Positions 32,699 through 42,280 of a DNA stretch of 64,000 nt are shown here, piece after piece. How positions within the stretch are numbered: position 1 is the stretch's first letter; each line of letters starts with the position of its first letter. Source of the DNA: Ruminococcus sp. AM22-13 (GTDB lineage Bacteria > Bacillota > Clostridia > Lachnospirales > Lachnospiraceae); NCBI RefSeq assembly GCF_003471165.1, contig NZ_QRIL01000020.1:11114-75113 (forward strand), read 5' to 3'. Both the position numbers and the translations under genes were made by a program. Below the pieces are notes generated by a model that was not told where the DNA came from, ran no database searches, and saw only the letters and a list, made by a program, of their open reading frames with translations.

Positions 32699-33730
32699 TC
32701 AGCATTTCTCAGCAATATCATAGATAAGCCGTTCTGTATCTTCCCATCCGAGGCAAGGATCTGTGATGGAACAGCCAGGAGTCATATGATCACTGATATC
32801 CTGACGACCCTCGAGAAGGTAGCTTTCAATCATAACACCTTTCACCAGCTTTTTAAGCTCCGGATTATAATTACGACTGTGAAGTACTTCTGAGACAATT
32901 CGGATCTGCTCTTTGTATTGTTTATTGGAATTAGAGTGGTTGGCATCTATGATGATGGCAGGGTTCTTAAGATCTTTTTTTGCATATAAAGCAGACAGAT
33001 GCATCAGATCTTCATAGTGGTAGTTAGGAATAGTCTGTCCGTACTGGTTTACACCTCCGCGGAGAATGGTATGTGCCAGATCGTTTCCTGAAGTTTCCAC
33101 ATCATTTCCTCTGTAGATAAAATGATGAGGATGCTGTGCAGCAGTGACGGAATTCAACATAACAGAAAGATCACCACTGGTAGGATTCTTCATACCAACC
33201 GGAATATCCATGCCGCTGGCAGTGAGACGATGCTGCTGATTCTCCACAGAACGTGCACCTACAGCTTCGTAGGAGAGAATATCATCCAGATAGCTGCGAT
33301 TTTCAGGATAAAGCATCTCATCTGCAGAAGAGAGTCCTGTTTCCTGCATAACTCTCATGTGCATTTTGCGGATAGCAATGATTCCGGCAAGAAGGTCAGG
33401 AGCTTTATCAGGATCTGGCTGATGTAACATTCCTTTGTAGCCGTCGCCGGTGGTACGGGGCTTGTTTGTATAAACCCGTGGGATAATCATCAGTTTGTCA
33501 GAAACCTTATCGGCCACTGTTTTTAATTTGTGTACATATTCACAGACTGTATCTTCGTTATCTGCAGAGCAGGGTCCTACAAGAACCACAAATTTATCTG
33601 ATTCACCGGTAAAAATGCGGCGTATTTCTTCATCCCTCTGTTTTTTTACTTTTTTGAGTTCCTGGCTGAGAGGGTACTGAGATTTCAGAATCTCTGGCAA
33701 AGGAAGCTCGTGATTGATTTTCATAGACAT
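32699..33730 (-). CDS. 3-deoxy-7-phosphoheptulonate synthase (DAHP synthase, class I)
   Basis: 343-residue class I DAHP synthase of the AroF/AroG/AroH type, joining phosphoenolpyruvate and erythrose 4-phosphate in the first step of aromatic amino acid synthesis. Visible motifs are 'VVLVGPCSADNED' near residue 47, 'PRVYTNKPRTTGDGYKG' near 85, 'VGMKNPTSGD' near 175, 'RGG' with 'IIIDANHSNSNK' (metal His) near 255, and 'MIESYLLEG' near 300. Length matches the family. The gene is monocistronic; no T-box or Trp/Tyr attenuator could be made out in the 220 bases upstream. GGAGGAAA precedes the ATG. Confidence 0.96.
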   Translation of the reverse strand: MSMKINHELPLPEILKSQYPLSQELKKVKKQRDEEIRRIFTGESDKFVVLVGPCSADNEDTVCEYVHKLKTVADKVSDKLMIIPRVYTNKPRTTGDGYKGMLHQPDPDKAPDLLAGIIAIRKMHMRVMQETGLSSADEMLYPENRSYLDDILSYEAVGARSVENQQHRLTASGMDIPVGMKNPTSGDLSVMLNSVTAAQHPHHFIYRGNDVETSGNDLAHTILRGGVNQYGQTIPNYHYEDLMHLSALYAKKDLKNPAIIIDANHSNSNKQYKEQIRIVSEVLHSRNYNPELKKLVKGVMIESYLLEGRQDISDHMTPGCSITDPCLGWEDTERLIYDIAEKC

Positions 33731-34021
33731 GATTTGTTTCCTCCATATAATATCATACAGGCTCTTGATAATGCCGGAACTCAGGAATGTTTTATACTTG
33801 ACCGGACTGCCTGCATATTTTCCTTCACAAGTATAACATGATGTTATCTAAAATTCCAGAACTTTAACACTTTAAACTGACATATTTTCAGAGGGCGTAA
33901 TCAGACTGTTTTTTATGCTTGTTTCCTAGCTTCACAAAAATGCTTTCAGATGTTACAATCAAATAAAAGATATGAGGAAAGAAATATCAAAAGAATACCA
34001 AAGAAAGCTGGGGTGAATGTT

Positions 34022-34258
34022 ATGGAGGTCAAGAGTATTCTGATAAAGGATACAACCAGAGAGGAAAGAAAACAGATTGTGGAAGAATCTTTTGGAAATA
34101 TTTCTGCAAGCTGTGATGGCTGTATGGCGGGACTGGCTGAGATGTATCAGGAATATATTGATGGCACGAAGGAAATATGCGATATTAACATGGAGTTTAA
34201 TGCACATTATATACGGGAAGATTTGGACGGGGAAGAAAAGCGAAGCTGCCAGATGTAA
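34022..34258 (+). CDS. Small CxxC protein of unknown function
   Basis: 78-residue protein beginning 'MEVKSILIKDTTREERKQIV', with the cysteine pair 'SCDGCMAGLAEMYQEYIDG' at about residues 34-37 and a further Cys at 59. The pattern of a short helical N-terminus followed by CDGC recurs in clostridial small proteins; no function is known to me. The start at 34022 follows CTGGGGTGA; a longer frame from 33950 starts in A-rich DNA without a ribosome binding site. It lies 77 bases before an acetyltransferase gene and may be co-transcribed with it. Confidence 0.6.
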   Translation: MEVKSILIKDTTREERKQIVEESFGNISASCDGCMAGLAEMYQEYIDGTKEICDINMEFNAHYIREDLDGEEKRSCQM

Positions 34259-34334
34259 GTAAAACAACTATATGGGAAACTTGCAGATCCCGAATGTGCA
34301 GAAAATAAAAAGATAACAGGAGAAGGATAATAAA

Positions 34335-34853
34335 ATGAGTACAAACAATATGAATAGATTTGAATTCAGAAGTATCAGACCGGAGGAGACACAGCAGGCA
34401 ATAGAGATTGAGCAGATCTGCTTCCCGCCAAATGAAGCATGTTCCCCGAAAAGTCTGACAGAGAGAATAAAAGCAACAGCAGAGACATTTCTGGTAGCTG
34501 AGGATAAGGAAACCGGAAAGCTGGCTGCATTTCTTAATGGAGTTCCTACAGATGAGGATGCTTTCAGAGATGAATTCTTCACAGATATTTCTCTGAGTAA
34601 TCCACAAGGAAAAAATATTATGCTTCTGGGTCTGGATGTCCGTCCGGAATATCGTATGCAGGGTCTGGGCCGTGAACTGGTATCCAGATATGGCCAGAGA
34701 GAAGCACAAAAAGGACGAAAGAAACTTTTCCTCACCTGTCTGGATGAGAAGGTAAAGATGTATGAGAAATTCGGCTTTACAGATCTGGGTCAGGCAAACT
34801 CCACCTGGGGCGGAGAAGCATGGCATGCCATGAGTATTGAGATTGGAAAATAA
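34335..34853 (+). CDS. GNAT-family N-acetyltransferase
   Basis: 172-residue GNAT protein. The acetyl-CoA-binding segment 'LLGLDVRPEYRMQGLGRELVSRY' (R/Q-x-x-G-x-G/A type: 'RMQGLG') lies near residues 96-118, preceded by 'FLVAEDKETGKLAAFLNG', and the C-terminal 'KKLFLTCLDEKVKMYEKFGFTDLG' completes the fold. N-terminal 'IRPEETQQAIEIEQICFPPNEACS' resembles arylalkylamine acetyltransferase-like members. The substrate cannot be predicted. AGGAGAAGGA precedes the ATG. The next gene (metallophosphoesterase) begins 31 bases after the stop. Confidence 0.9.
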   Translation: MSTNNMNRFEFRSIRPEETQQAIEIEQICFPPNEACSPKSLTERIKATAETFLVAEDKETGKLAAFLNGVPTDEDAFRDEFFTDISLSNPQGKNIMLLGLDVRPEYRMQGLGRELVSRYGQREAQKGRKKLFLTCLDEKVKMYEKFGFTDLGQANSTWGGEAWHAMSIEIGK

Positions 34854-34884
34854 TTAACGAGCAGAACAGACAGGAGAGTGTACA

Positions 34885-35583
34885 ATGAGCCTATATGCAA
34901 TCGGTGATTTTCATCTTTCGTTTACAGTCAATAAACCTATGGATGTATTTGATAAAAGATGGAAGAATCATGTGGCTAAGATCGAGAAGCACTGGAAGAG
35001 AAAAGTAACAGAGAATGATACAGTGGTGATTACCGGAGATCATTCCTGGGGGAGAGATCTTGCAGAGTGTCAGGCAGATCTGGATTTTATTATGGCTCTG
35101 CCAGGCAGGAAGATTCTGCTTCGGGGAAATCACGATATGTTCTGGGATGCAAAGAAGACAGAAAATCTGAATGAGATGTTCAGGGGAAAGCTGGAATTTT
35201 TGCAGAATAATTTTTATACATATGAGGATTATGCGCTGGTGGGAACCAAAGGTTACTGCTATGAAGGAAAAGACAGCTATGAGCATTTCCTGAAGATCCG
35301 AGAGAGGGAACTGGGGAGGCTGCGCTGCTCTTTTGAAGGGGCAAAGGCGGCAGGATACGAGAAGTTTATCATGTTTCTCCATTATCCGCCAACCAGTATT
35401 GGAGAAATGGAGAGTCCGTTTACCCTGATGGCACAGGAATTTGGCGCCGAGAAGGTAATCTATTCTCACTGTCATGGAGAGAAACGGTATGATGACAGCT
35501 TTAAAGGCTATGTGGATGGAATAGAGTACAAGCTGGTGTCAGGTGATTATCTGAATTTTAAACCGGAGCTGGTTTTACGCTAA
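34885..35583 (+). CDS. Calcineurin-like metallophosphoesterase
   Basis: 232-residue metallophosphoesterase. Metal-binding motifs are 'AIGDFHLS' (D-x-H, residues about 6-12), 'TVVITGDHSWGRD' (GD with H in place of the usual N), 'ILLRGNHDMFWD' (GNHD) near residue 75, 'IMFLHYPP' near 168 and 'IYSHCHGEKRYD' (GHxH-like, here SHCH) near 195. The family cleaves phosphate esters; the substrate is unknown. It belongs with the acetyltransferase in a short operon, with the ribosome binding site AGGAGAG. Confidence 0.9.
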   Translation: MSLYAIGDFHLSFTVNKPMDVFDKRWKNHVAKIEKHWKRKVTENDTVVITGDHSWGRDLAECQADLDFIMALPGRKILLRGNHDMFWDAKKTENLNEMFRGKLEFLQNNFYTYEDYALVGTKGYCYEGKDSYEHFLKIRERELGRLRCSFEGAKAAGYEKFIMFLHYPPTSIGEMESPFTLMAQEFGAEKVIYSHCHGEKRYDDSFKGYVDGIEYKLVSGDYLNFKPELVLR

Positions 35584-35679
35584 TTATATTGTCTGGAAAA
35601 AATCCCTGGGAAGTATTATACTTTTCAGGGATGATTTTATGTGCTTTGAGAGAAAATATCTCCGGGGAGAAATGAGAAA

Positions 35680-36732
35680 ATGAAGATTTACTACAGAGAG
35701 AAATCTGGCGGGATTGAAATTCTGCGGTGTTTTGGAATAGAGGGCAGAGTTGAGATTCCGGGAATGATAGAGGATAAATTGGTGGTCAGTGCGGCACCCT
35801 ATGCATTTTCCAGCCATATGGAAGAGAAGGAAGAACTGAAAAATGCCTGCCTGTGGGAAGTGTCAGATGGTCTTGGATTTGGAAGAGAAGAACATGTTCT
35901 GGCAGGAAATGACGTGGAGGAGATTGCTTTTCCTCACACTTTAAAAGAGATTGGACGATATATTTTTTATGGCTGTGGGAATCTGAGAAAACTGGAGTTT
36001 TCTGACAGCCTGATGCAGATAGGCTGTGGTGCATTTACAGGCTGCCATGCATTGGAGAAGCTGACTGTTCATATGAGACAGGGAAAGAAGTCAGGCGTTA
36101 AGGAAATGCTGGGCGAGATGTGGCAGAGGATTGATGTGAACTTTCTTTATGAGTATGAAGAAGATGGCATAGAGAAATCAGATATAATGCATCGCAGAGA
36201 AAATAAATCAGAGGCAAGGCTTGTATTTCCGGAGCATTATGATGAGGCGGTTGAGAACACTCCGGCGCGTATTCTGTATACGGAATATCATGGCTCAGGC
36301 AGTAATTACAGGCAGTGTTTTTATGATAGGGAGCTGAATTATCAGGAATATGACAGGCTTTTTGAAATGGCGGTGGCCATGGATAAGCTGGAAGTTCTGG
36401 TGGATATGTCATTTGGCAGACTGGAGTTTCCCTATGGACTGACCGGGAAAGCCAGGGAGAATTACAGGGAATATATCCGTAAGAATCTGGGAGATATTGC
36501 AGAATATCTGGTAAAGAAGGAGGATATGCACAGATTGGAAATGATATCCTCGCAAAAACTCTGGACACTGAAAGCAATCGATTCTGCTCTGGATTGTGCA
36601 TCTAAGAGAAAAGAAACAGAAGTATCCGCATTTCTGATGAATGAAAGAGCAAATCTGGTGGATAACCAGGCAGAAACTATAGAAAAACCTTTGAATGTAA
36701 GAAATATAAGAAGAAAGAGGTTTGAACTGTGA
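35680..36732 (+). CDS. Protein with BspA-like leucine-rich repeats
   Basis: 350-residue protein. Residues about 85-125 hold two BspA-type LRR_5 repeats ('EEIAFPHTLKEIGRYIFYGC', 'LEFSDSLMQIGCGAFTGC'), and the N-terminus (about 1-45) resembles a first, looser repeat. The C-terminal two-thirds is charged and helical with no domain I recognise. There is no signal peptide, so the protein is probably cytoplasmic, unlike surface BspA proteins. It opens a four-gene operon with a VWA protein, a MoxR-like ATPase and a DUF5107 protein, spaced 21-55 bases or overlapping. GGGGAGAAATGAG precedes the ATG. Confidence 0.75.
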   Translation: MKIYYREKSGGIEILRCFGIEGRVEIPGMIEDKLVVSAAPYAFSSHMEEKEELKNACLWEVSDGLGFGREEHVLAGNDVEEIAFPHTLKEIGRYIFYGCGNLRKLEFSDSLMQIGCGAFTGCHALEKLTVHMRQGKKSGVKEMLGEMWQRIDVNFLYEYEEDGIEKSDIMHRRENKSEARLVFPEHYDEAVENTPARILYTEYHGSGSNYRQCFYDRELNYQEYDRLFEMAVAMDKLEVLVDMSFGRLEFPYGLTGKARENYREYIRKNLGDIAEYLVKKEDMHRLEMISSQKLWTLKAIDSALDCASKRKETEVSAFLMNERANLVDNQAETIEKPLNVRNIRRKRFEL

Positions 36733-36753
36733 TAGATATAGAGGAAAATAAGG

Positions 36754-38121
36754 ATGGAGACAGAGGATAAAACACAGGAAATAGCAGAAAGAGCAGAGCG
36801 TCTGCAGGAAATCGGCAGCAGTATTCTTATGGCTGCCCGGGATGAATTGTATCTGGGAATGCGGTTCCTGGATGTGGCACTGAGCAGTTTTTCTTATCAT
36901 ATGGATGGTCAGATCCATGGGTTTGGAACAGACGGAAGAGTGATGTATTTCCAGCCACAGATGCTGGGAGGTTTATATAGAGAGAACAGGATTCTGGTGA
37001 ACAGAGGGTATCTGCATATGGTATTCCATTGTATTTTCCGGCATTTTGCATGGAGAGGTACAGAAGGTAAGAAGAGGGCAGACGATGGAATCACAATCCA
37101 GGAACGTATGCGTGATCTGAGTTGTGACATTGCAGTGGAGCATATGATAGATGGGATGAACTATCGGAGTATCCGTTTCTCACGTAGTCTTCTGCGAAGG
37201 GAAACCTACCGTCTCCTTGAAAAAGAGGGCAAAACTCTTAATGCACAGAGAGTGTATAAAATATTGTCAGAATGGAATCTGAGTGAAAAGGATCTTACAA
37301 ATCTGGAACAGGAATTTCGCACAGATGACCACAGATACTGGGAAAGTAAGAAACCGGACCAGAAACCGAATCCCATGCTCAGCCGCAAATGGGGGGAGAT
37401 CAATGATGGAATCGAGACGGATCTGGAAACATTTTCACAGGAGGCAGGTGAGCGGGATGGAGATTTCCTGGAGCAGATAAAAACAGAGAACAGAAGGCGA
37501 TACGATTACAGAGAATTCCTGCGAAAATTTGCAGTTTTTCACGAAGAACTGGCAGTGGATGATGACAGTTTTGATTACAATTTCTATACCTATGGTCTGC
37601 GCCTCTATGGAAATATGCCGCTGATCGAACCATTGGAATCCAAAGAAGTTAAGAAGATAGAGGAGTTCGTGATCGTCATCGATACCTCCATGTCCTGTTC
37701 GGGAGAACTGGTGAGAAAGTTTCTGGAGGAAACCTACGGTGTACTTAGTGAAAGTGAGAGCTTTTTTACAAAAATAAATGTGCATATCATTCAGTGTGAT
37801 GAGAAAGTCCACACAGATAAAAAGATTACTTCTCAGAAAGAAATGAAAGACTATATGGAACATCTGGAACTGTATGGGGATGGCGGAACAGACTTCAGAC
37901 CTGCATTTGAATGGGTGGACAAACTGTTGGAACAGCATGAATTTCATAACCTGAAAGGATTGATCTATTTTACAGACGGATTCGGAATTTACCCGAAGAA
38001 AATGCCGCCATATAAGACTGCGTTTGTGTTTATGCAGGATAATTACAGAGATGTGGATGTACCTGTATGGGCCATGAAACTGATCCTGGATGAGGATGAT
38101 TTTGAGAAGCCGGACAGGTAA
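36754..38121 (+). CDS. VWA-like metallopeptidase-domain protein (DUF2201 type)
   Basis: 455-residue protein. The N-terminal putative metallopeptidase domain carries 'RGYLHMVFHCIFRHFAW' (about residues 86-102), an HxxxH-like zinc site, and 'RDLSCDIAVEHMIDGMN'. The C-terminal VWA-like domain starts 'EFVIVIDTSMSCSGELVRKF' (about 305), a MIDAS-type DxSxS, and includes 'GDGGTDFRPAFEWVD' and 'LIYFTDGFG'. It follows the usual pairing of VWA-DUF2201 proteins with a MoxR-type ATPase, here the next gene. Together they may act as a chaperone or insertion machine on metalloenzymes. There is no membrane segment. Confidence 0.87.
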   Translation: METEDKTQEIAERAERLQEIGSSILMAARDELYLGMRFLDVALSSFSYHMDGQIHGFGTDGRVMYFQPQMLGGLYRENRILVNRGYLHMVFHCIFRHFAWRGTEGKKRADDGITIQERMRDLSCDIAVEHMIDGMNYRSIRFSRSLLRRETYRLLEKEGKTLNAQRVYKILSEWNLSEKDLTNLEQEFRTDDHRYWESKKPDQKPNPMLSRKWGEINDGIETDLETFSQEAGERDGDFLEQIKTENRRRYDYREFLRKFAVFHEELAVDDDSFDYNFYTYGLRLYGNMPLIEPLESKEVKKIEEFVIVIDTSMSCSGELVRKFLEETYGVLSESESFFTKINVHIIQCDEKVHTDKKITSQKEMKDYMEHLELYGDGGTDFRPAFEWVDKLLEQHEFHNLKGLIYFTDGFGIYPKKMPPYKTAFVFMQDNYRDVDVPVWAMKLILDEDDFEKPDR

Positions 38122-38176
38122 TGAAATAAAAAACTGAGTAAAAGTAAGAAGTGTTCAGCAGGAAAGGATTTACATT

Positions 38177-39697
38177 ATGGATATAAAACGAGCAAAACAG
38201 GAGATAAAAGATTCAATAGAAGCATACCTTGCGAAGGATGAATTTGGAGAATATCTGATCCCTGCCATACGCCAGAGACCGATTCTCCTTATGGGGGCAC
38301 CGGGAATCGGTAAGACGCAGATTATGGAACAGATCGCCAGGGAATGTAAGGTAGGTCTGGTATCTTATACCATCACCCATCACACCAGACAGAGTGCAGT
38401 AGGACTACCCTTTATCAAAGAGAAAACCTTTGGAAGTGAGAGTTTTTCCGTCACAGAATATACGATGAGCGAGATTATTGCATCTGTCTATGAAAAGATG
38501 GAAAAGACCGGATTGAAAGAGGGAATTCTGTTTATTGATGAGATTAACTGCGTATCGGAAACGTTGGCGCCGATGATGCTCCAGTTTCTTCAGGGAAAGA
38601 CTTTTGGCAATCAGAAAGTACCGGAAGGCTGGGTGATCGTGACGGCAGGAAATCCACCGGAATATAATAAATCGGTCCGCGAATTCGATGTGGTAACTCT
38701 CGACAGAATTAAGAGAATTGATGTACAGCCGGACTTTGAGGTATGGAAAGAGTATGCTTATGAGCAGGGAATCCATCCGGCAGTGATTTCTTATCTGGAG
38801 CTTCGCAGAAAGAATTTCTACAGAATGGAAAATACGGTAGATGGTCGTATTTTTGCCACCGCCAGAGGCTGGGAGGATCTTTCCAGGCTGATTCAGGTGT
38901 ATGAAACACTGGGAAAAGATGTGGACAGGGAAGTGGTATGTCAATATATTCAACACCCTATGATTGCGAAGGATTTTGCCGCATATCTGGCATTGTACAA
39001 CAAATATAAGACAGACTATGCAGTTGAAGAATTACTGCAGGGAAAATGGACGCAGATTACCATACAGAAAATAAGAAATGCATCTTTGGACGAACACCTA
39101 AGTCTGGTGGGACTTTTAAATGGAAAATTAAGTCAGCTATTTACAGAATGTTATTTAACGGATTCTTATATAACAAAACTGTATGAATATATGGTATATT
39201 ATAGAGACAACCTTGCAAATATTTCTCTGAAGGCAGTTTGTCAGAAAGCGGAGAATGATTTGGAGTCAGCAAGAAAAGCAGAACTGCTGACTCGAAATGA
39301 GGAGAAAACGTTTCTCAGAGTGAATACTTTTCTGGAAAATATCTGGCTGAAGATGGAAGGAATAACGCAGGCCGAAAGTGATATTTACGAAAAAGTAAAG
39401 GAAGCTTTTTCCAGAGAGGCAGATGGCTTGGAAAAGCAGACAGAAACGGTTGATCAGACATTGCAGAATGTTTTTGATTTTATGGAGGCAGCTTTTGGAG
39501 ACAGCCAGGAAATGGTAGCATTTATTACAGAATTGAATGCAAACTTTTACAGTATCTGGTTTATCCGGGAAAATGGTTCAGATCAGTATTATCGTCATAA
39601 TAAGGGACTATTGTTTGATGATAGACAGAAACTGATCCTGGGGCAGATGGAGGAATTGGAAAGTACAATGAAACGGGGGATTACGGATGGTGTCTGA
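38177..39697 (+). CDS. MoxR-like AAA+ ATPase
   Basis: 506-residue AAA+ protein. Walker A 'LLMGAPGIGKTQIMEQIA' is near residue 40, Walker B 'EGILFIDEINCVSETLAPMML' near 123, sensor 1 'VIVTAGNPPEYNKS' near 157, and an arginine finger-like 'VTLDRIKRID' near 175. The C-terminal 300 residues are helical and specific to this subfamily. It works with the VWA/metallopeptidase protein encoded immediately upstream. Its stop codon region overlaps the DUF5107 gene by 11 bases. AGGAAAGG before the ATG gives the start. Confidence 0.9.
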   Translation: MDIKRAKQEIKDSIEAYLAKDEFGEYLIPAIRQRPILLMGAPGIGKTQIMEQIARECKVGLVSYTITHHTRQSAVGLPFIKEKTFGSESFSVTEYTMSEIIASVYEKMEKTGLKEGILFIDEINCVSETLAPMMLQFLQGKTFGNQKVPEGWVIVTAGNPPEYNKSVREFDVVTLDRIKRIDVQPDFEVWKEYAYEQGIHPAVISYLELRRKNFYRMENTVDGRIFATARGWEDLSRLIQVYETLGKDVDREVVCQYIQHPMIAKDFAAYLALYNKYKTDYAVEELLQGKWTQITIQKIRNASLDEHLSLVGLLNGKLSQLFTECYLTDSYITKLYEYMVYYRDNLANISLKAVCQKAENDLESARKAELLTRNEEKTFLRVNTFLENIWLKMEGITQAESDIYEKVKEAFSREADGLEKQTETVDQTLQNVFDFMEAAFGDSQEMVAFITELNANFYSIWFIRENGSDQYYRHNKGLLFDDRQKLILGQMEELESTMKRGITDGV

Positions 39698-41648
39698 ATT
39701 AAGATTTGAGACAAAAAAAATCAGAATGGCTGATCTGGGAAAGGAGAGCTGCGTGCCAGATCTCCTTGGAGAACTGACTATGCAGAATCAGCTGGAATTT
39801 CATCTGGACGAAACAGATGAGATCTATGAAGGATATGGACGCGTAAAAAGTGCTTATCCATATCGGCAGAGGAACACTTATACAAGAGAGCTTAAGGAGA
39901 TGGAAATACATACAGCAGTTCTTGAGAACAGATATTTAAAGGCTGTATTTCTTCCGGAATTCGGAGGCAGGTTATGGGAACTCTGGGATAAATATACAGG
40001 AAGAAACCTGTTGTATACCAATGATATTCTGCAGTTTAGCAATCTGGCAGTACGTAACGCCTGGTTTAGCGGAGGTGTGGAATGGAACATAGGTATTATC
40101 GGACATAATCCTTTTACAACTGAACCGCTTTACACCGCACAGACTGTTAATGAAGATGGGGAACCGGTTCTGCGTATGTATGAATATGAGCGTATTCGAA
40201 AAGTGACTTATCAGATGGACTTCTGGCTGGAAAAAGACAGCAGCTTTTTGAATTGCCGGATGCGTATTGTAAACGAGGGAAAAGAAGTAGTACCAATGTA
40301 CTGGTGGAGTAATATGGCGGTTCCGGAATACAAAAACGGAAGAGTTATTGTGCCGGCGGTACAGGCATTTACATCAAGAGGAACACAGGTTACGAAGGTA
40401 GATCTTCCGATGGTAGAGAATATCGATATCTCTGATTATACTGCTATAAAAAAATCCGTAGATTATTTCTTTGATATTCCGGCTGGATGTCCGAAATATA
40501 TAGCAAATATAGATGAAACCGGTTATGGTTTATTGCAGATTTCGACAGATCGTTTACGTAGCAGAAAGCTTTTTTCCTGGGGAAATCAGGATGCGTCTAA
40601 TCACTGGCAGGAGTATCTCACAGATAAGGCAGGACGTTATCTGGAGATTCAGGCAGGACTTGGAAAGACACAGTATGGATGTATTCCGATGGCACCTCAC
40701 ACAGCCTGGGAGTGGATGGAACAGTATGGTTCTGTTCAGATTTCTGAAGATGTGCTGGAGAAAGAATACAGGGAACGTACAGTTCTGGTAACCGGAAAGA
40801 TTCTTGAGACAGGACTTCACGAAAAGTTGAAAGAGAAACTGGAAACATCAAAAGAGATGTCAAGAAAAAAAGCGCAGACAGTATATAGAGGAAGCGGATA
40901 TGGGGCACTTGCAGTGCATGGAGAAAGTACAAAACATCTGGAATTTTCTATGAAAGCTGTAAATGAATCTCAAGCAGAAAATTCAAAAGAAGAGGCAGTT
41001 TTGGAAAAATGGAAGCATTTTTTTGAAACAGGAATTTTGCATTGTCCGAAACCACTGGAAGCACCAGATGAATTTATGATAGATGAGACAAATGTAGATT
41101 TTCTGGAAACTCATATGGAAGAAAATGCACAGAACTGGTATGCGTACTATCAGCTTGGGCTGGGATATTATCGAAAAGAAGACTACGGGAAGGCAGAGAA
41201 AGCTTTTGAGGATTCGCTCAAATTGAGAGAAAGTGCATGGGCATTCCATGGTCTTAGCTGTGTAAAACTGATGCAGAATGAAAAGGATCAGGCTGGCAGA
41301 TATATCCTTCAGGGAATGGCGTTTGAGCGAAAAGAACTGTCCTATCTGAAAGAAGGATTCAGAATTCTTTTGCTGGCAGAGAAATATGAAGAATTAAGTC
41401 ATTTCTATCGGAAATTGGATAAAGAAGAACAAGAAGACAGCAGACTGAAACTGGGGTATGTCCAGGCACTTCATGGGCTGAAACAAGATAAAAAGGCGCT
41501 TGATCTACTGGAAAGTAAAGGCGGTCTCATACCAGAGGATATTCGTGAAGGAGAGGATTCCCTGGGGAAAGTCTGGAAAGAATTGTATAAAAGTGTCTAT
41601 AAAAAAGAGGGAAAACTTCCACATAAATTTAATTTCCAGGCAAATTAG
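39687..41648 (+). CDS. DUF5107 and TPR-repeat protein
   Basis: 653-residue protein. Residues about 40-340 match DUF5107, a galactose-mutarotase-like beta-sandwich fold ('LKAVFLPEFGGRLWELWDKYTGRNLLY', quoted in part, then 'GVEWNIGIIGH' and 'MYWWSNMAVPE'). Residues about 470-640 contain TPR motifs ('AYYQLGLGYYRKEDYGKAEKAFEDSL'-type, then 'WAFHGLSCVKLMQNEKDQAG'). DUF5107 proteins are linked to carbohydrate processing. Here the gene terminates the MoxR/VWA operon, overlapping the ATPase gene by 11 bases, so it may be a client or sensor for that machine. No signal peptide is seen. Confidence 0.85.
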   Translation: MVSELRFETKKIRMADLGKESCVPDLLGELTMQNQLEFHLDETDEIYEGYGRVKSAYPYRQRNTYTRELKEMEIHTAVLENRYLKAVFLPEFGGRLWELWDKYTGRNLLYTNDILQFSNLAVRNAWFSGGVEWNIGIIGHNPFTTEPLYTAQTVNEDGEPVLRMYEYERIRKVTYQMDFWLEKDSSFLNCRMRIVNEGKEVVPMYWWSNMAVPEYKNGRVIVPAVQAFTSRGTQVTKVDLPMVENIDISDYTAIKKSVDYFFDIPAGCPKYIANIDETGYGLLQISTDRLRSRKLFSWGNQDASNHWQEYLTDKAGRYLEIQAGLGKTQYGCIPMAPHTAWEWMEQYGSVQISEDVLEKEYRERTVLVTGKILETGLHEKLKEKLETSKEMSRKKAQTVYRGSGYGALAVHGESTKHLEFSMKAVNESQAENSKEEAVLEKWKHFFETGILHCPKPLEAPDEFMIDETNVDFLETHMEENAQNWYAYYQLGLGYYRKEDYGKAEKAFEDSLKLRESAWAFHGLSCVKLMQNEKDQAGRYILQGMAFERKELSYLKEGFRILLLAEKYEELSHFYRKLDKEEQEDSRLKLGYVQALHGLKQDKKALDLLESKGGLIPEDIREGEDSLGKVWKELYKSVYKKEGKLPHKFNFQAN

Positions 41649-41738
41649 CATTGGATTTTCAGATAAATAGTGGTATGCTGATGGATAGAAAGATGATTTG
41701 AGATAAAGAATCATACAGGAAACGAGGAGGAATATAAA

Positions 41739-42176
41739 ATGGAACTTGAAGTATTAAGAAAAGATATGGTTGCAGCTATGAAAGCTAAGGATAAAGTGAC
41801 AAAGGAAGCGGTGTCTTCTCTGATTGCGGCAGTAAAGAAAGTGGCTATTGATGAGGGATGTCGTGATGAGATCAAGAGTGATCTGGTCGACAGAGTAATC
41901 CTGAAAGAGCTGAAAACTGTAAAAGAACAGCTGGATACCTGCCCGGAGAGTCGTGAGGATCTGAAGGCTGAATATCAGGCAAGATATGATGTGATTGCTA
42001 AATATGCTCCAAAGCAGATGGATGCTGCAGAGATTAAAGCATATCTGGAAGAGAAGTTTGCAGAGGTTCTTGCAACAAAGAATAAGGGACAGATCATGAA
42101 GGCTGTTATGGCTGATCTGAAGGGAAAAGCAGACGGTAAGGTGATTAATCAGGTGGTTGCAGAGATTTGCAAATAA
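41739..42176 (+). CDS. YqeY / GatB-related protein
   Basis: 145-residue protein of the YqeY family, an all-helical protein similar to the tail domain of GatB and proposed to have an accessory role in tRNA amidation. The 'LRKDMVAAMKAKDKVTKEAVSSLIAAVKK' opening and the end 'MKAVMADLKGKADGKVINQVVAEICK' are the family pattern, here with nearly the standard length (about 148). ACGAGGAGG gives a strong ribosome binding site before the ATG at 41739. The gene is monocistronic with its own terminator at 42220. Confidence 0.93.
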   Translation: MELEVLRKDMVAAMKAKDKVTKEAVSSLIAAVKKVAIDEGCRDEIKSDLVDRVILKELKTVKEQLDTCPESREDLKAEYQARYDVIAKYAPKQMDAAEIKAYLEEKFAEVLATKNKGQIMKAVMADLKGKADGKVINQVVAEICK

Positions 42177-42219
42177 GAGGCTGCTGGTTCCTGGTGGAAC
42201 AGAGTGAGATATGAGATTT

Positions 42220-42264
42220 ACCGCAGTATCGTGTGAAGTGCCAGATACTGCGGTTCTTTTTTTA
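42220..42264 (+). terminator. Terminator of the yqeY-like gene
   Basis: Perfect 11-bp stem ACCGCAGTATC / GATACTGCGGT with a 13-base loop, followed by TCTTTTTTTAT. Confidence 0.92.
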
Positions 42265-42280
42265 TAGTTTGAGATGGGAC

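Noticed and set aside
33731..33949. T-box or leader-peptide attenuator before the DAHP synthase gene
   Set aside because: No T-box TGGNACCGCG sequence, no aromatic-rich leader peptide and no terminator could be identified.
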